Assembly (NCBI RefSeq): GCF_036924645.1
Contig: NZ_JAZHRX010000001.1
Span: forward strand, 1,674,001-1,738,000
Reading direction: 5' to 3'
From: Bradyrhizobium sp. AZCC 2176
Lineage (GTDB): Bacteria > Pseudomonadota > Alphaproteobacteria > Rhizobiales > Xanthobacteraceae
Length of the DNA stretch: 64,000 bases
The notes under the pieces are model-generated. The model was not told the origin of the DNA. It saw nothing but the letters and a program-made list of their open reading frames with translations, and did not search any database. A program made the position numbers and the translations under genes. Of this stretch, positions 26,693 to 35,764 are shown one piece after another. Position 1 is the first letter of the stretch; each line of letters starts with the position of its first letter.

Positions 26693-27140
26693 AGAGCTAT
26701 AGGGCGCACGCCCGGACTTCAACGCATCCTCAAGCAATTCGAGACGGTCCTGCCCCCAGAACACGTCGCCTTCCAGCGCATAGACCGGCGAGCCGAACAC
26801 GTCGGCCGCCAGCGCATCCGGCCGGTTCTGCTCATAGGCCGCGCTGATTTCCTTCGAACCGGAGCGCTCCATCAGTTGCTTGCCGGGTAGCCGGCTGCAG
26901 ATGAAATTTCAGTCCGCGCTTGTCGCGCCAGCGCTGCAATTCGACCATCCGGCAGCGCTGCCGTACCGGTGGCCCTTCATCAAGGGCAAGCCGCCGGTTT
27001 CCGAAAAATAGATCGACCAGCACTGCCGGCTTGTGATTAAGCTTGAGATCGTAAGTACTTATCAGGTCGCGAAAGGACTGATGGCCGATGTAGGCCCAGG
27101 GCGATTGGAGCGAGAAATAGGAATCGACCTGACGCGGCAT
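26693..27140 (-). pseudogene. Decayed 2-hydroxychromene-2-carboxylate isomerase-like gene
   Basis: Two reading frames hold the two ends of a DsbA-fold isomerase. The N-terminal piece starts at 27140 (MPRQVDSYFSLQSPWAYIGH, then PAVLVDLFFGN and MVELQRWRDKRGLKFHLQPA). The C-terminal piece, in another frame, is at 26872-26693 (GSKEISAAYEQNRPDALAAD, then VFGSPVYALEGDVFWGQDRL, ELLEDALKSGRAPY). Intact enzymes have about 200 residues; here about 90 residues of the middle are missing and the frame changes at about 26880. The gene is therefore not functional unless the two pieces are used independently. Confidence 0.75.
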
Positions 27141-27319
27141 GCGGGCTCCGGGGAGGAGGATTGTCGTTTCACGCGGAGCATCCCTGAAGACCGCCCAGCT
27201 GGGCGCAAGATCGATCCGCGCGGGAATAGCTGCTGCACTGCGATGACGGTCCACAGCGTCGCAGGCGACACCTGAATAAACCCAATTAAATCAACGAACT
27301 AATTGGTTACGGCCTAATC

Positions 27320-27348
27320 TTGACTTGATTAGACGCGGTAAGTATGGT
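27320..27348 (+). promoter_or_regulatory. Promoter of the F0 ATP synthase operon
   Basis: TTGACT, a 17-base spacer, then TATGGT resembles a housekeeping sigma-70 promoter. It would start RNA near 27355, about 60 bases before atpI. CTAATC (27314-27319) and GATTAG (27327-27332) form an inverted repeat across the -35 box. Confidence 0.6.
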
Positions 27349-27415
27349 CCGCGCGGCTTTCAAGGGTGACGGGCGTAATTTCCATCAACCGTTGGCATCG
27401 TTTAATGTCTTGGGC

Positions 27416-27787
27416 ATGGCCCAAGACAAGAACGACAACGCAAGTGGAAATCGCGATCAGCCGTCTTCCGACGAAGCTGCGCTTTCCGCAAGGCTCGGAA
27501 GTCTGGATCAACGGTTGTCCGAAATTCGCGACAGCCGGAAACCCAGGACTGATCAACCCGGAACTGAAAGCGGAGATTCGGCTGCCAGAGCATCTGCGAT
27601 GGCGCTGGGTTTCCGGCTTTCCTCGGAGTTGGTCGCGGGCGTTGTCGTCGGAGCGGCGATTGGCTGGGGGTTCGACCGTTTATTGTCGACATCGCCGTTC
27701 GGTTTCATCGTGTTTCTTCTGCTCGGCTTCGTCGCCGGCGTGGTCAACGTGGTGAGAACTGCAGGCGCAGGTCCAGGCAGGCGCTGA
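27416..27787 (+). CDS. atpI: ATP synthase accessory protein AtpI
   Basis: A 123-residue protein at the head of the F0 operon. The start is the ATG at 27416 (MAQDKNDNASGNRDQPSSDE). The N-terminal half is polar and acidic; two membrane helices follow, FRLSSELVAGVVVGAAIGWG and SPFGFIVFLLLGFVAGVVNV, the AtpI/AtpZ-like fold. Known homologues help assemble the c-ring or carry ions. The operon order atpI-B-E-b'-b supports the assignment. Confidence 0.9.
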   Translation: MAQDKNDNASGNRDQPSSDEAALSARLGSLDQRLSEIRDSRKPRTDQPGTESGDSAARASAMALGFRLSSELVAGVVVGAAIGWGFDRLLSTSPFGFIVFLLLGFVAGVVNVVRTAGAGPGRR

Positions 27788-27856
27788 GCGTCGTCGGGAA
27801 GTCACGACATTTGAAATTCGAGTGCCGGCCAGGCCGGTGGATAAAGAGCCGCGCGG

Positions 27857-28612
27857 ATGAAAATCGACCCGATCCACCAGTTCAATATCGAACCCCTCTT
27901 CACGATCGGCCATATCGGCAACCACACGATCGCCTTCACCAACTCTTCGCTCTACATGTTCCTGTCGGTAGCGGTGATCTCGCTATTGATGATCGGCGGC
28001 ATGGCGGGACGGCAACTGGTTCCCGGGCGGCTGCAGTCGATCGCCGAAATCTCCTACGAGTTCGTCGCCTCGACGATCCGCTCTACCGCCGGCGCGGAAG
28101 GCATGAAGTTCTTCCCGCTGATCTTCTCGCTGTTCATGTTCATCTGCATCTCGAACCTGATCGGCATCATCCCCTACACGTTCACGGTTTCGAGCCACAT
28201 CATCGTCACCGCGGCGCTGGCCTTCCTGGTTTTCTTCACCGTCCTGATCTACGGGCTCTACAAGAACGGCTTCAAGTTCTTCAAGATTTTCGTGCCCTCC
28301 GGCGTGCCGATCTACATCCTGCCGCTGGTCATGTTCATCGAAATCCTGTCGTTCTTCCTGCGGCCGGTCTCACACAGCGTGCGTTTGTTCGCCAACATGC
28401 TGGCCGGCCACATCGCGCTGAAGGTGTTCGCGGGCTTCGTTGCCATGCTCGGCGTCTCGCTTGGCGCGCTCGGCTGGGCCGGCGGCATGCTGCCGCTGGC
28501 GCTCACGGTGGCGCTGACCGCGCTCGAACTGCTGGTCGCATTCCTGCAGGCCTATGTGTTCGCGATCCTGACCTGCATCTACCTCAACGACGCCATTCAT
28601 CCGGGACACTAA
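27857..28612 (+). CDS. atpB: ATP synthase F0 subunit a
   Basis: The stator channel subunit of 251 residues, integral in the inner membrane; it passes protons to the c-ring. The essential arginine is in the [22 protein letters not shown] helix ([11 protein letters not shown]). Other family features are [20 protein letters not shown] and [20 protein letters not shown]. The length is normal for alphaproteobacteria. It lies 69 bases after atpI and 54 before atpE. Confidence 0.97.
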   Translation: MKIDPIHQFNIEPLFTIGHIGNHTIAFTNSSLYMFLSVAVISLLMIGGMAGRQLVPGRLQSIAEISYEFVASTIRSTAGAEGMKFFPLIFSLFMFICISNLIGIIPYTFTVSSHIIVTAALAFLVFFTVLIYGLYKNGFKFFKIFVPSGVPIYILPLVMFIEILSFFLRPVSHSVRLFANMLAGHIALKVFAGFVAMLGVSLGALGWAGGMLPLALTVALTALELLVAFLQAYVFAILTCIYLNDAIHPGH

Positions 28613-28666
28613 GCGGTCCGGGGAATTTCCACCCACACTTTGTCTTATCCTCAAGGAGCTCTAGAA

Positions 28667-28897
28667 ATGGAACCGGCAGCAGCTAAACTTATCGGCGCGG
28701 GCATCGCATGCATCGGCATGGGCGGCGCGGGCGTCGGCGTGGGCATCATCTTCGGCAACTACCTTGCCGCTGCCGTGCGCAATCCTTCCGCAGCACAGGG
28801 CCAGTTCGGCAACCTGATCTTCGGCTTCGCCGTGACCGAAGCGCTCGGCATCTTCTCGCTGCTGATCGCGCTGCTGCTGCTGTTCGTTCCGCTCTGA
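28667..28897 (+). CDS. atpE: ATP synthase F0 subunit c
   Basis: The ring subunit, 76 residues in two helices. The ATG at 28667 follows AAGGAG. The glycine-rich first helix ([21 protein letters not shown]) and a loop of the ARNP type ([13 protein letters not shown]) are typical. The proton-binding carboxylate is the glutamate in [22 protein letters not shown]-rich first helix packs the ring tightly. Confidence 0.97.
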   Translation: MEPAAAKLIGAGIACIGMGGAGVGVGIIFGNYLAAAVRNPSAAQGQFGNLIFGFAVTEALGIFSLLIALLLLFVPL

Positions 28898-28956
28898 GCT
28901 GCACCCTATCGCGCCGCCCGGTCCGGGCGGCGCGCTGACAGCAACAGGAGAACCCC

Positions 28957-29505
28957 GTGGCTGAGAAAAGTCATGGTACCGGCGCCCACACCGAGGCAGA
29001 CGGCGGACACGGCGGAGGATTTCCTCCGTTCGAGTCGAGCACGTTTGCTTCGCAACTGGTGTCGCTCGTTATCGCGTTCGTCGCGCTCTATGTGATCGTG
29101 TCCCGCTTTGCGCTGCCGCGCGTCGAAAGCGTGATCGACGCACGTCAGAACGCGATCGAGGGCGATCTGGCGGCCGCGCAGAAGCTGAAGGACGAGTCGG
29201 ATGCTGCGCTGAAGGCGTATGAGACCGAACTCGCTTCCGCTCGCTCCCGCGCGCAAGCCATCGGCAGCGAGACCCGCGAGAAGCTGAACGCGGCCGCGGA
29301 AGCCGAGCGCAAGAAGCTGGAAGACCAGCTCGCCACCAAGCTTGCCGCCGCCGAGAAGCAGATTGCGGCGACCCGCGAGACCGCGATGAGCAATGTCCGC
29401 GGCATCGCCGCGGATGCCGCCGGCGCGATCGTGCAGCGGCTCACCGGCGTGCTGCCCGACGGCAAGACGGTGAGCAAGGCCGTCGATGCCACGTTGAAGG
29501 GATAG
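28957..29505 (+). CDS. atpF': ATP synthase F0 subunit b'
   Basis: The second peripheral stalk subunit of alphaproteobacteria and photosynthetic bacteria (b/b' heterodimer), 182 residues, starting with GTG at 28957 after CAGGAGAA. A Gly/His-rich N-terminus ([16 protein letters not shown]) precedes a membrane helix at about residues 28-50 ([20 protein letters not shown]). A long charged coiled coil follows ([20 protein letters not shown] onward) that reaches up to F1. It is 8 bases from atpF. Confidence 0.95.
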   Translation: MAEKSHGTGAHTEADGGHGGGFPPFESSTFASQLVSLVIAFVALYVIVSRFALPRVESVIDARQNAIEGDLAAAQKLKDESDAALKAYETELASARSRAQAIGSETREKLNAAAEAERKKLEDQLATKLAAAEKQIAATRETAMSNVRGIAADAAGAIVQRLTGVLPDGKTVSKAVDATLKG

Positions 29506-29513
29506 ACAGACCG

Positions 29514-29999
29514 ATGTTCACCGAACCGGAAACCTGGGTCGCGATCGCTTTCGTCATCCTCATGGTGCTGTTTGCCTATCTCGGCATCCACAAGACGGTG
29601 CTGACGGCGCTCGATCATCGCGCCCAGCGCATCAAGGCCGAACTTGACGACGCCCGCCGTCTCAAGGAGGAGGCCGCCAAGCTGCTCGGCGAATACAAGA
29701 CCCGCCGTGCCAGCGCCGAGCGCGAGGCCGAGGAAATCATCGCCAACGCCAAGGCCGAAGCCGAGCGCATCGCGATCGAGGCCAAAGCCAAGATGGAAGA
29801 CTTCGTCGCCCGCCGCACCAAGACCGCCGAGGGCAAGATCGCCCTCGCCGAAGCCCAGGCGCTGGCCGATGTCCGCGCCGCCGCCGCCAACGCCGCAGTC
29901 GAAGCCGCCTCGACCATCCTGTCGCAGTCGGTCAAGGGCTCGGTCGCCGACGACCTGCTCGCCAAGGGCATCGCCGAAGTTCGCGCCAAGCTGAACTGA
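29514..29999 (+). CDS. atpF: ATP synthase F0 subunit b
   Basis: The peripheral stalk subunit, 161 residues. One N-terminal membrane helix ([20 protein letters not shown]) is followed by a long coiled coil ([20 protein letters not shown], then [20 protein letters not shown]). The last gene of the F0 operon; a terminator follows. The F1 genes are not in the window, as expected for the split arrangement of rhizobia. Confidence 0.95.
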   Translation: MFTEPETWVAIAFVILMVLFAYLGIHKTVLTALDHRAQRIKAELDDARRLKEEAAKLLGEYKTRRASAEREAEEIIANAKAEAERIAIEAKAKMEDFVARRTKTAEGKIALAEAQALADVRAAAANAAVEAASTILSQSVKGSVADDLLAKGIAEVRAKLN

Positions 30000-30019
30000 G
30001 CGCTTTCAACCACCAATCA

Positions 30020-30054
30020 AAGCCGGCGCGAGGCGATCGCGCCGGCTTTTTTAT
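30020..30054. terminator. Terminator between the F0 operon and a convergent gene
   Basis: AAGCCGGCGCGA, loop, TCGCGCCGGCTT, then TTTTATTG. The T-run overlaps the stop codon of the convergent gene at 30051. Confidence 0.88.
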
Positions 30055-30686
30055 TGCTTCTTCTTTTTCGGCGCCGGGCGTTCGGGCTTCAGCGCCTGCG
30101 GGTCGAACCCGATATAGAAGATGTAGCTGTCGCCGTCGGCGCCGGGAGGGGCGGGATAGGTGAGATCTTCGGCCACCAACGTGAACGGCTCGCTGCCGCC
30201 TTCCGTCATAGTGACGGTGGTCTGATAGGCCTTGGTGGCGATGGTCTTCTCAGAGATGCCGCCGTGCACCACTGCGACGCGAATCGGGACCTGGACCGAG
30301 GGCGGTGCGCCGGCCGGGCCGGCAATGACGCGGCCCTGAATGCCGATCCGCGCCGTGATCACGCCGCCATTGACGCTGCATTCGCGGGCCATTTTGGAGA
30401 TCGTCGCCTGAAAGCGCAGGTCGTTGCCGACCGGCTGCTTGCCGGGCGCCGCCACGGCATAGGTGGCCGCCCCGGCCCTGACCGTGACCGGCGGACAGGT
30501 CAGATCGCCGGTGTCCTGGGGCACCGCCGGCGCATTGGTGGCCGGCTCCTCGTCCGACTTACCGCCAAACAGGCTCTTGAAACGATCGGTGAGCGATTGC
30601 GCCGATGCCGGCGCCGCCGTCAGGCAGGCCAGCCCGCCCGCAACCGCCGCCGCGGCCATCACCTTGGCCAAACGAATTTTACCCAT
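30051..30686 (-). CDS. Secreted protein, hypothetical (211 aa)
   Basis: The ATG at 30686 opens a Sec signal peptide (MGKIRLAKVMAAAAVAGGLA, cleavage near APASAQS). The mature part has a short charged linker (DRFKSLFGGKSDEEPA) and a beta-rich domain with LTCPPVTVRAGAATYAV, RFQATISKMARECSVNGGVI and RIGIQGRVIAGPAGAPPSVQ. One disulphide is possible. It ends in a Lys-rich tail (PAPKKKKQ). The family is widespread in Bradyrhizobium with no known function; it is probably periplasmic. Confidence 0.8.
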   Translation of the reverse strand: MGKIRLAKVMAAAAVAGGLACLTAAPASAQSLTDRFKSLFGGKSDEEPATNAPAVPQDTGDLTCPPVTVRAGAATYAVAAPGKQPVGNDLRFQATISKMARECSVNGGVITARIGIQGRVIAGPAGAPPSVQVPIRVAVVHGGISEKTIATKAYQTTVTMTEGGSEPFTLVAEDLTYPAPPGADGDSYIFYIGFDPQALKPERPAPKKKKQ

Positions 30687-30790
30687 GCGACGTCCCCGAA
30701 TCCCATCGTCCACGTCATTGTTCCCGGCGGCGTTATAGCAGCCCAATGGCGGCGAACCCAAGGCACCTAAAAGGCTTAGAAATCAACGGT

Positions 30791-31378
30791 TCAGCCGCGG
30801 AAATCCTCATGCAGCAGGCCGAACAGCAGATGGTCCTGCCAGACGCCGTTGATGCAGAGATAGCGCCGCGCCAACCCCTCGCGGGTGAAGCCGCATTTCT
30901 CCAGCACCCGGATCGAGGGCGAATTGGAGGGAATGCAGGCGGCCTCGATGCGGTGCAAATTGAGCTCACCGAACAGCGTCGGCAGCAGCACCCGAAGCGC
31001 CGCGGTCATGTAGCCGCGATGGGCGTAGGGCTCGCCGACCCAATAGCCGATGGTGCCGGCCTGCACGATGCCGCGGCGGACATTGGCCAGCGTGATGCCG
31101 CCGATCATGGCGCCGTCGGACTCGCGGAAGATGATGAACGGATAGGAGCGGTCGGCGGCGATATCCTCGGCGTAGCGGCGCAACCTTCGGCGAAAGCCGG
31201 CGCGGGTCAGATCGTCCGACGGCCAGATCGGCTCCCACGGCGTCAGGTAAGCGCGGCTTTGTTCGCGCAATTGCGCCCATTGCAGGAAATCCGCCATTTG
31301 CGGGGCGCGCAGCAGGAGACCGTGACCGCGCGGCACGAGCGCGGCTGGTCCGCTGGTTGGCAAACGAAACAGGGCCAT
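30791..31378 (-). CDS. GNAT N-acetyltransferase, RimJ/RimL type
   Basis: A 195-residue acetyltransferase like RimJ, which acetylates the N-terminal residue of ribosomal proteins such as S5. Signatures are LRAPQMADFLQWAQLREQSR, the acetyl-CoA region GYWVGEPYAHRGYMTAALRV and the C-terminal NSPSIRVLEKCGFTREGLAR. The ATG at 31378 opens the frame. The actual substrate is unknown. It lies downstream of the thrC-M16 unit on the same strand. Confidence 0.9.
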   Translation of the reverse strand: MALFRLPTSGPAALVPRGHGLLLRAPQMADFLQWAQLREQSRAYLTPWEPIWPSDDLTRAGFRRRLRRYAEDIAADRSYPFIIFRESDGAMIGGITLANVRRGIVQAGTIGYWVGEPYAHRGYMTAALRVLLPTLFGELNLHRIEAACIPSNSPSIRVLEKCGFTREGLARRYLCINGVWQDHLLFGLLHEDFRG

Positions 31379-31402
31379 GCCCGTTACTCTCCCGCCCGTA
31401 CT

Positions 31403-31436
31403 ACCTCTCCCTTGCCCCGCTCTTGCCGGGAGAGGT
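31403..31436. repeat. Inverted repeat ACCTCTCCC / GGGAGAGGT
   Basis: Arms of 9 bases with a 16-base centre, between the M16 peptidase stop and the GNAT gene. It resembles the CTCTCCCC-type repeat at 47850-48013 and may act as a weak transcription end. Confidence 0.5.
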
Positions 31437-31443
31437 TGAAGCG

Positions 31444-32733
31444 CTAATGCAGCAGCGTCTTCGCCTTCGACTTCGTCAATCCTTCCGCAAAAGACACCGC
31501 CGTGTCCAGACCCCTGCCGCTGCCAAGCGCGACAACCGCCGGCCGGCTGCGGGACAACAACGCGTGCGCCGCATTGCGGGTCGATTCGACGCTGACCGCG
31601 TCGATCCGCGCCACCAGCTCTTCCACCGTCTGGGGCCGGCCATAGGCCAGCACGTGCCGCGCGAGCTGCTCAGCCCGGGAGGAGCAGCTTTCCAGCGCCA
31701 TCAGCAGCCCCGCCTTCATCTGCGCCTTGGCGCGGGCAATCTCGGCCTCGGTGAGGGTCTCGACGGCGTCATTGATGACGTCGACGATGACCTCCATCAT
31801 TTCGGGCGCGTCGCCGGGATCGGTGCCGGTGTAGAGGCCGAAAAAGCCGGTGTCGGAATACGGCGCGTGGAAGGTATAGATCGAATAGCACAAGCCGCGC
31901 TTTTCGCGCACTTCCTGGAACAGCCGCGACGACATTCCGCCGCCGAGCGTGTTGGTGAAGACCTGCAGCGAGAACAGCGACAGATCGGTCTGCGGCACGC
32001 CTTCGAGCGCCAGCGTCAGATGCGCCTGCTCGAGGTCGCGGTGCACCACCCGCGAGCCGCCCTTGCCGAACAGCGCCGGCACCGGCTTCGGCGCGGGTGT
32101 GGCGTCGAAGCTGGCAAATCTTTTCGCCACGTCCTCGACCACGCGCTTGTGGTCGACCGCACCCGCGGCGGCCACCACCATGTCGGGGCCGCGGTAATGC
32201 GTCGAGAGATAGCCGCGCAGCATGTCGCGATCGAAATTCTTCAGCGTCTTCGCGGTGCCGAGCAGCGAACGGCCCATCGGCTGCTCTGGAAAGCAGAGTT
32301 CGTTGAGGTGTTCGAACACGACGTCATCAGGCGTATCCTGCGCCGCGCCGATTTCCTGCACGATGACGCTCTTCTCGCGCTCGAGTTCATCCGGCACGAA
32401 GGACGGATTGGCCAGGATGTCGGAGAGCACGTCGAGCGCGAGCGGCACGTCGGCCTTCATCACCCGCGCATAATAGGCGGTGGTCTCCGTCGAGGTTCCC
32501 GCATTGAGGTCGCCGCCGACCGCCTCGATTTCCTCGACGATCTCGCGCGAGGAGCGCCGCGTCGTGCCCTTGAAGGCCATGTGTTCCAGAAGATGCGAGA
32601 TGCCGTGCTCGTTCGGCTTTTCGTCGCGGCCGCCGACGCCGGCCCAGACGCCGAGCGCGGCCGTTTCCAGATGCGGCATGGTGTCGGTGACGACGGTCAG
32701 ACCGGACGGCAGCTTGGTCACGTCAACGCTCAT
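31444..32733 (-). CDS. M16-family zinc peptidase (mitochondrial processing peptidase-like)
   Basis: A 429-residue pitrilysin-family peptidase, related to the beta subunit of the mitochondrial processing peptidase. The inverted zinc motif HxxEH is at H47, E50 and H51 (SHLLEHMAFKGT); the third ligand is probably the glutamate in EREKSVIVQEI near residue 127. The start ATG at 32733 overlaps the thrC stop (ATGA), so it is translationally coupled to thrC. Conserved features are VWAGVGGRDEKPNEHG and LGGGMSSRLFQEVREKRGLC. The thrC-M16-GNAT order is seen in related alphaproteobacteria. Confidence 0.93.
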   Translation of the reverse strand: MSVDVTKLPSGLTVVTDTMPHLETAALGVWAGVGGRDEKPNEHGISHLLEHMAFKGTTRRSSREIVEEIEAVGGDLNAGTSTETTAYYARVMKADVPLALDVLSDILANPSFVPDELEREKSVIVQEIGAAQDTPDDVVFEHLNELCFPEQPMGRSLLGTAKTLKNFDRDMLRGYLSTHYRGPDMVVAAAGAVDHKRVVEDVAKRFASFDATPAPKPVPALFGKGGSRVVHRDLEQAHLTLALEGVPQTDLSLFSLQVFTNTLGGGMSSRLFQEVREKRGLCYSIYTFHAPYSDTGFFGLYTGTDPGDAPEMMEVIVDVINDAVETLTEAEIARAKAQMKAGLLMALESCSSRAEQLARHVLAYGRPQTVEELVARIDAVSVESTRNAAHALLSRSRPAVVALGSGRGLDTAVSFAEGLTKSKAKTLLH

Positions 32734-34148
32734 CCGGCAACTCCCTGCTTCGCGGCACGGCTCACCGAGCGCACGAATCGCTCCACTTCTGCTGAATCGT
32801 TTTTCATCACCGTGATGTGTTCGGACTTGGTCATGAGACCGTCGAGCCATGCCGGCAGTTGCGGCCGCACGCCGCAGGCGGCTTCCACCGCATCGGGGAA
32901 CTTGGCCGGATGCGCGGTCGACAGTACGATGTTGGGTATTCTCGAATCCGAGGTATCGCGATCGGCCACCGCCAACGCCACCGCGGTATGGGGATCGACG
33001 AGGTCGCCGGCCTCACGCCAGGCGGCGCGGATCGCGGCGGCCGTCTCGGTCTCGTCGGCGCGGCCGGCGTCAAATTCCTCGCGGATCGCAGCCAGCATGG
33101 CATCCGGCAGCACAAAACGTCCGGATTGTTTCAGCGAGCCCATCAGCCGGCGAACGCTGTCGGCATCGCGGCGGCTCGCCTCGAACAGCAGCCGCTCGAA
33201 ATTCGAGGAGACCTGGATGTCCATCGAGGGCGAGGCGGAGGCGTGGACCTCGCGTACCTCATAGATGCCGGTCTTGAGCGTGCGCGGCAGGATGTCGTTG
33301 ACGTTGGAGGCGATGCGCAGCCAGCGGACCGGCAGGCCCATTTTCTTCGCGACATAGCCCGCAAAAATGTCGCCGAAATTGCCGGTCGGCACCGTGAAAT
33401 CGACCGTGCGCGCGGGCGCGCCGAGAGCTGTGGCAGAAGTGAAATAATACACCACCTGCGCGACGATCCGCGCCCAGTTGATCGAGTTGACGCCCGACAG
33501 CGAGACCGCATCGCGAAAACCGTGATGGTTGAACATCGCCTTCACGATCGCCTGACAGTCGTCGAAGGTGCCTTCGATCGCCAGCGCATGCACGTTGGAC
33601 GCGCCCGTCGTCGTCATCATCCGCCGCTGCACGTCGGAGATGCGCCCGTTCGGGAACAGCACGACCAGATCCACATTGTCGAGACCCGCGAACGCATCGA
33701 CCGCGGCGCCGCCGGTATCGCCTGAGGTTGCGACCACGATGGTGGTGCGCTGGTTGCGTTTGGCCAGCACGTGATCCATCAGCCGCGAGATCAACTGCAT
33801 CGCGACGTCCTTGAACGCCAGCGTCGGGCCGTGGAACAGCTCCAGCACGAATTGATTGGGCCCGACCTGGTTGAGCGGCACGACGGCCGGATGGCGGAAG
33901 GTGGCGTAGGCCTCGTTCGCCATGCGGCCGAGATCGGCGTCGGAGATTTCCCCCGCAGTAAACGGCTTGATCACGTCGACGGCGACTTCCCAATAGGGCC
34001 GGCCGAAAAATCCGGCGATAGTCTCATGCGAGAGTTGCGGCCAGACCTCAGGCACGTAGAGGCCGCCGTCGCGTGCAAGCCCGGTCAGCATCACATCGCA
34101 GAAACCCAGGACGGGGGCCTCCCCCCGTGTCGAAATATAGCGCGTCAA
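32730..34148 (-). CDS. thrC: Threonine synthase
   Basis: Converts O-phosphohomoserine to threonine; a PLP enzyme of 472 residues. The TTG at 34148 (MTRYISTRGEAPVLGFCDVM) is the preferred start because GGAGGG lies 5 bases upstream; another TTG at 34160 would place that ribosome site inside the gene. PLP binds K113 in LAFKDVAMQL. Other signatures are RDGGLYVPEVWP, ATSGDTGGAAVDAF and FTVPTGNFGDIFAGYVAKKM. It is the first gene of the thrC-M16 unit. Confidence 0.96.
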   Translation of the reverse strand: MTRYISTRGEAPVLGFCDVMLTGLARDGGLYVPEVWPQLSHETIAGFFGRPYWEVAVDVIKPFTAGEISDADLGRMANEAYATFRHPAVVPLNQVGPNQFVLELFHGPTLAFKDVAMQLISRLMDHVLAKRNQRTTIVVATSGDTGGAAVDAFAGLDNVDLVVLFPNGRISDVQRRMMTTTGASNVHALAIEGTFDDCQAIVKAMFNHHGFRDAVSLSGVNSINWARIVAQVVYYFTSATALGAPARTVDFTVPTGNFGDIFAGYVAKKMGLPVRWLRIASNVNDILPRTLKTGIYEVREVHASASPSMDIQVSSNFERLLFEASRRDADSVRRLMGSLKQSGRFVLPDAMLAAIREEFDAGRADETETAAAIRAAWREAGDLVDPHTAVALAVADRDTSDSRIPNIVLSTAHPAKFPDAVEAACGVRPQLPAWLDGLMTKSEHITVMKNDSAEVERFVRSVSRAAKQGVAG

Positions 34149-34492
34149 ACCACCCTCCAAAGGCGCAAGCCCTATGCCAAGCCTTTGATATTGATCATGA
34201 ATTCAATTTCGCCAAATGCGAAGCGAGCGGCACCATAAAGCGTTTTTGCGCGAAGGGGAAATGGCATGAGGGTGAAAAGACAGGGGTGGGGTCTCGCCAA
34301 GCAACTGCTGTCGTCCCTGCGGAAAGCAGGGACCCATACTCAGCGGCGGAAATTATTGGGTGCGCTGGTCGACGGTTTTCTTCAACAACGCAAGCCGGTG
34401 GTTATCGGTCCCTGCGCCCGTGCGCAATTGCGCACTAGGCAGGGACGACGATGGACCGTCGTTCCAGGGCAACGCTGAGGCCGCGCGTTCAA
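34149..34492. other. Intergenic stretch with one palindromic repeat
   Basis: About 340 bases between thrC and the LolC/E-like gene, with no convincing gene. TTGATATTGATCAT at 34186-34199 is a partial FixK-like match upstream of thrC and probably fortuitous. The right half is the repeat at 34309-34450. Confidence 0.6.
34309..34450. repeat. Palindromic repeat (GTCGTCCCTGC type)
   Basis: Outer arms TGTCGTCCCTGC and GCAGGGACGACG; inner hairpins GCGGAAAGCAGGGACC at the left and GGTCCCTGCGCCCGTGCGC at the right. Such elements occur at many intergenic sites in Bradyrhizobium genomes. Confidence 0.75.
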
Positions 34493-35764
34493 CTACCCAT
34501 AGCGAAGCGCGTCGACCGGATCGAGCCGCGCGGCGCGCCAGGATGGATAGAGCGTCGCGAGGAAGGACAGCGTCAGCGCCATGACCACGACGCCGGCGGT
34601 TTCGCCAAAATCGACCTCCGCCGGCAGCTTCGACAGAAAGTAGAGTTTTGGTGGAAACAATTCAGTGTTGGTGAGCCAGGACAGGAATTGCCGGATCGAT
34701 TCGATGTTCAGGCAAACCAGCATGCCGACGAGCAATCCGGTCAGCGTGCCGATCACGCCGATCGCAGCGCCTGCGATCAGGAACACCCGCATGATCGCCC
34801 CGCGCGATGCGCCTATCGTACGCAGAATGGCGATATCGCTGCCCTTGTCCTTCACGAGCATGATCAGACCCGAGACGATGTTCAGCGCGGCGACCAGCAC
34901 GATCAAGGTCAGGATCAGAAACATGACGTTGCGTTCGACCTGAAGCGCTGCGAAAAACGCCGAGGTGCGCCGGCGCCAGTCGACAAGGAACACCGGCCGC
35001 CCGGCGGCGTCTGCCACCGGCCTTCGGAATTCGTCGACCCTGTCGGGACTGGCGTCGATGAATATTTCGATGGCACTCACATCATCGGCGCGCTTGAAAT
35101 AAGCCTGCGCCTCGGCGAGCGGCAGAAAAACCATCACGGAATCATATTCCGACATGTCGAGGCTGAACACCGCCGCGACCTTGTACGGCTTGATACGAGG
35201 CGCCGCACCCTTCGACGTCACGGCGCCGTCTGGCGCAACCAGCGTGATGTTGTCGCCGACACGCAGCGACAATTGATCAGCAAGCCTGCGCCCGATGGCG
35301 ACCCCCTGTCCCTGCTCAAATGCGTCCAGCGAGCCCTGCTGGATGTTGCTGGTGATCGAGGCAAGCTGGTTGAGATCATCGGGGCGAATGCCGCGAATCA
35401 GTACGCCTGAGGCATTCTGCGCCGACGATGCCAGCGCCGGACCATCCACCACGGGAGCGGCCAGCCGTATGCCAGGAACCTGACGGATGCGTTCAGTGAC
35501 GTCCTTCCAGTCGGTCAGCGACGATTCGAGCGGTTGCACCACAAGATGGCCATTGAGGCCGACGATCTTGTCGATCAATTCCTTGCGAAAACCGTTCATG
35601 ACGGCCATCACGATAATCAGCGTCGCAACGCCGAGCATGATGCCGAGGAAGGAGAAACCGGCAATGACGGAGATGAAGCCTTCCTTGCGGCGCGCCCGCA
35701 GGTAGCGCCCGGACACCAGCCATTCGAATGCTGAGAAAGGCAATGGGCGCGGGGGATTTTCCAT
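34493..35764 (-). CDS. LolC/LolE-family ABC transporter permease
   Basis: A 423-residue permease of the lipoprotein-releasing system (LolCDE), with an N-terminal helix (about residues 25-55, FISVIAGFSFLGIMLGVATLI), a large periplasmic domain (about 60-275) and three C-terminal membrane helices (VMFLILTLIVLVAALNIVSG; MRVFLIAGAAIGVIGTLTGL; TAGVVVMALTLSFLATLYPS). The family motif GLNGHLVVQP follows the first helix. No LolD ATPase is adjacent, although in related bacteria lolD normally follows directly. It could be a paralogue that uses LolD from elsewhere. Confidence 0.88.
   Translation of the reverse strand: MENPPRPLPFSAFEWLVSGRYLRARRKEGFISVIAGFSFLGIMLGVATLIIVMAVMNGFRKELIDKIVGLNGHLVVQPLESSLTDWKDVTERIRQVPGIRLAAPVVDGPALASSAQNASGVLIRGIRPDDLNQLASITSNIQQGSLDAFEQGQGVAIGRRLADQLSLRVGDNITLVAPDGAVTSKGAAPRIKPYKVAAVFSLDMSEYDSVMVFLPLAEAQAYFKRADDVSAIEIFIDASPDRVDEFRRPVADAAGRPVFLVDWRRRTSAFFAALQVERNVMFLILTLIVLVAALNIVSGLIMLVKDKGSDIAILRTIGASRGAIMRVFLIAGAAIGVIGTLTGLLVGMLVCLNIESIRQFLSWLTNTELFPPKLYFLSKLPAEVDFGETAGVVVMALTLSFLATLYPSWRAARLDPVDALRYG

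Noticed and set aside
31357..33264. Long plus-strand frame opposite the M16 peptidase and thrC
   Set aside because: Antisense to two clear conserved genes with no recognisable domain.
34186..34199. FixK-like TTGATATTGATCAT before thrC
   Set aside because: One half-site is imperfect (ATCAT) and there is no biological reason to expect oxygen control of thrC.
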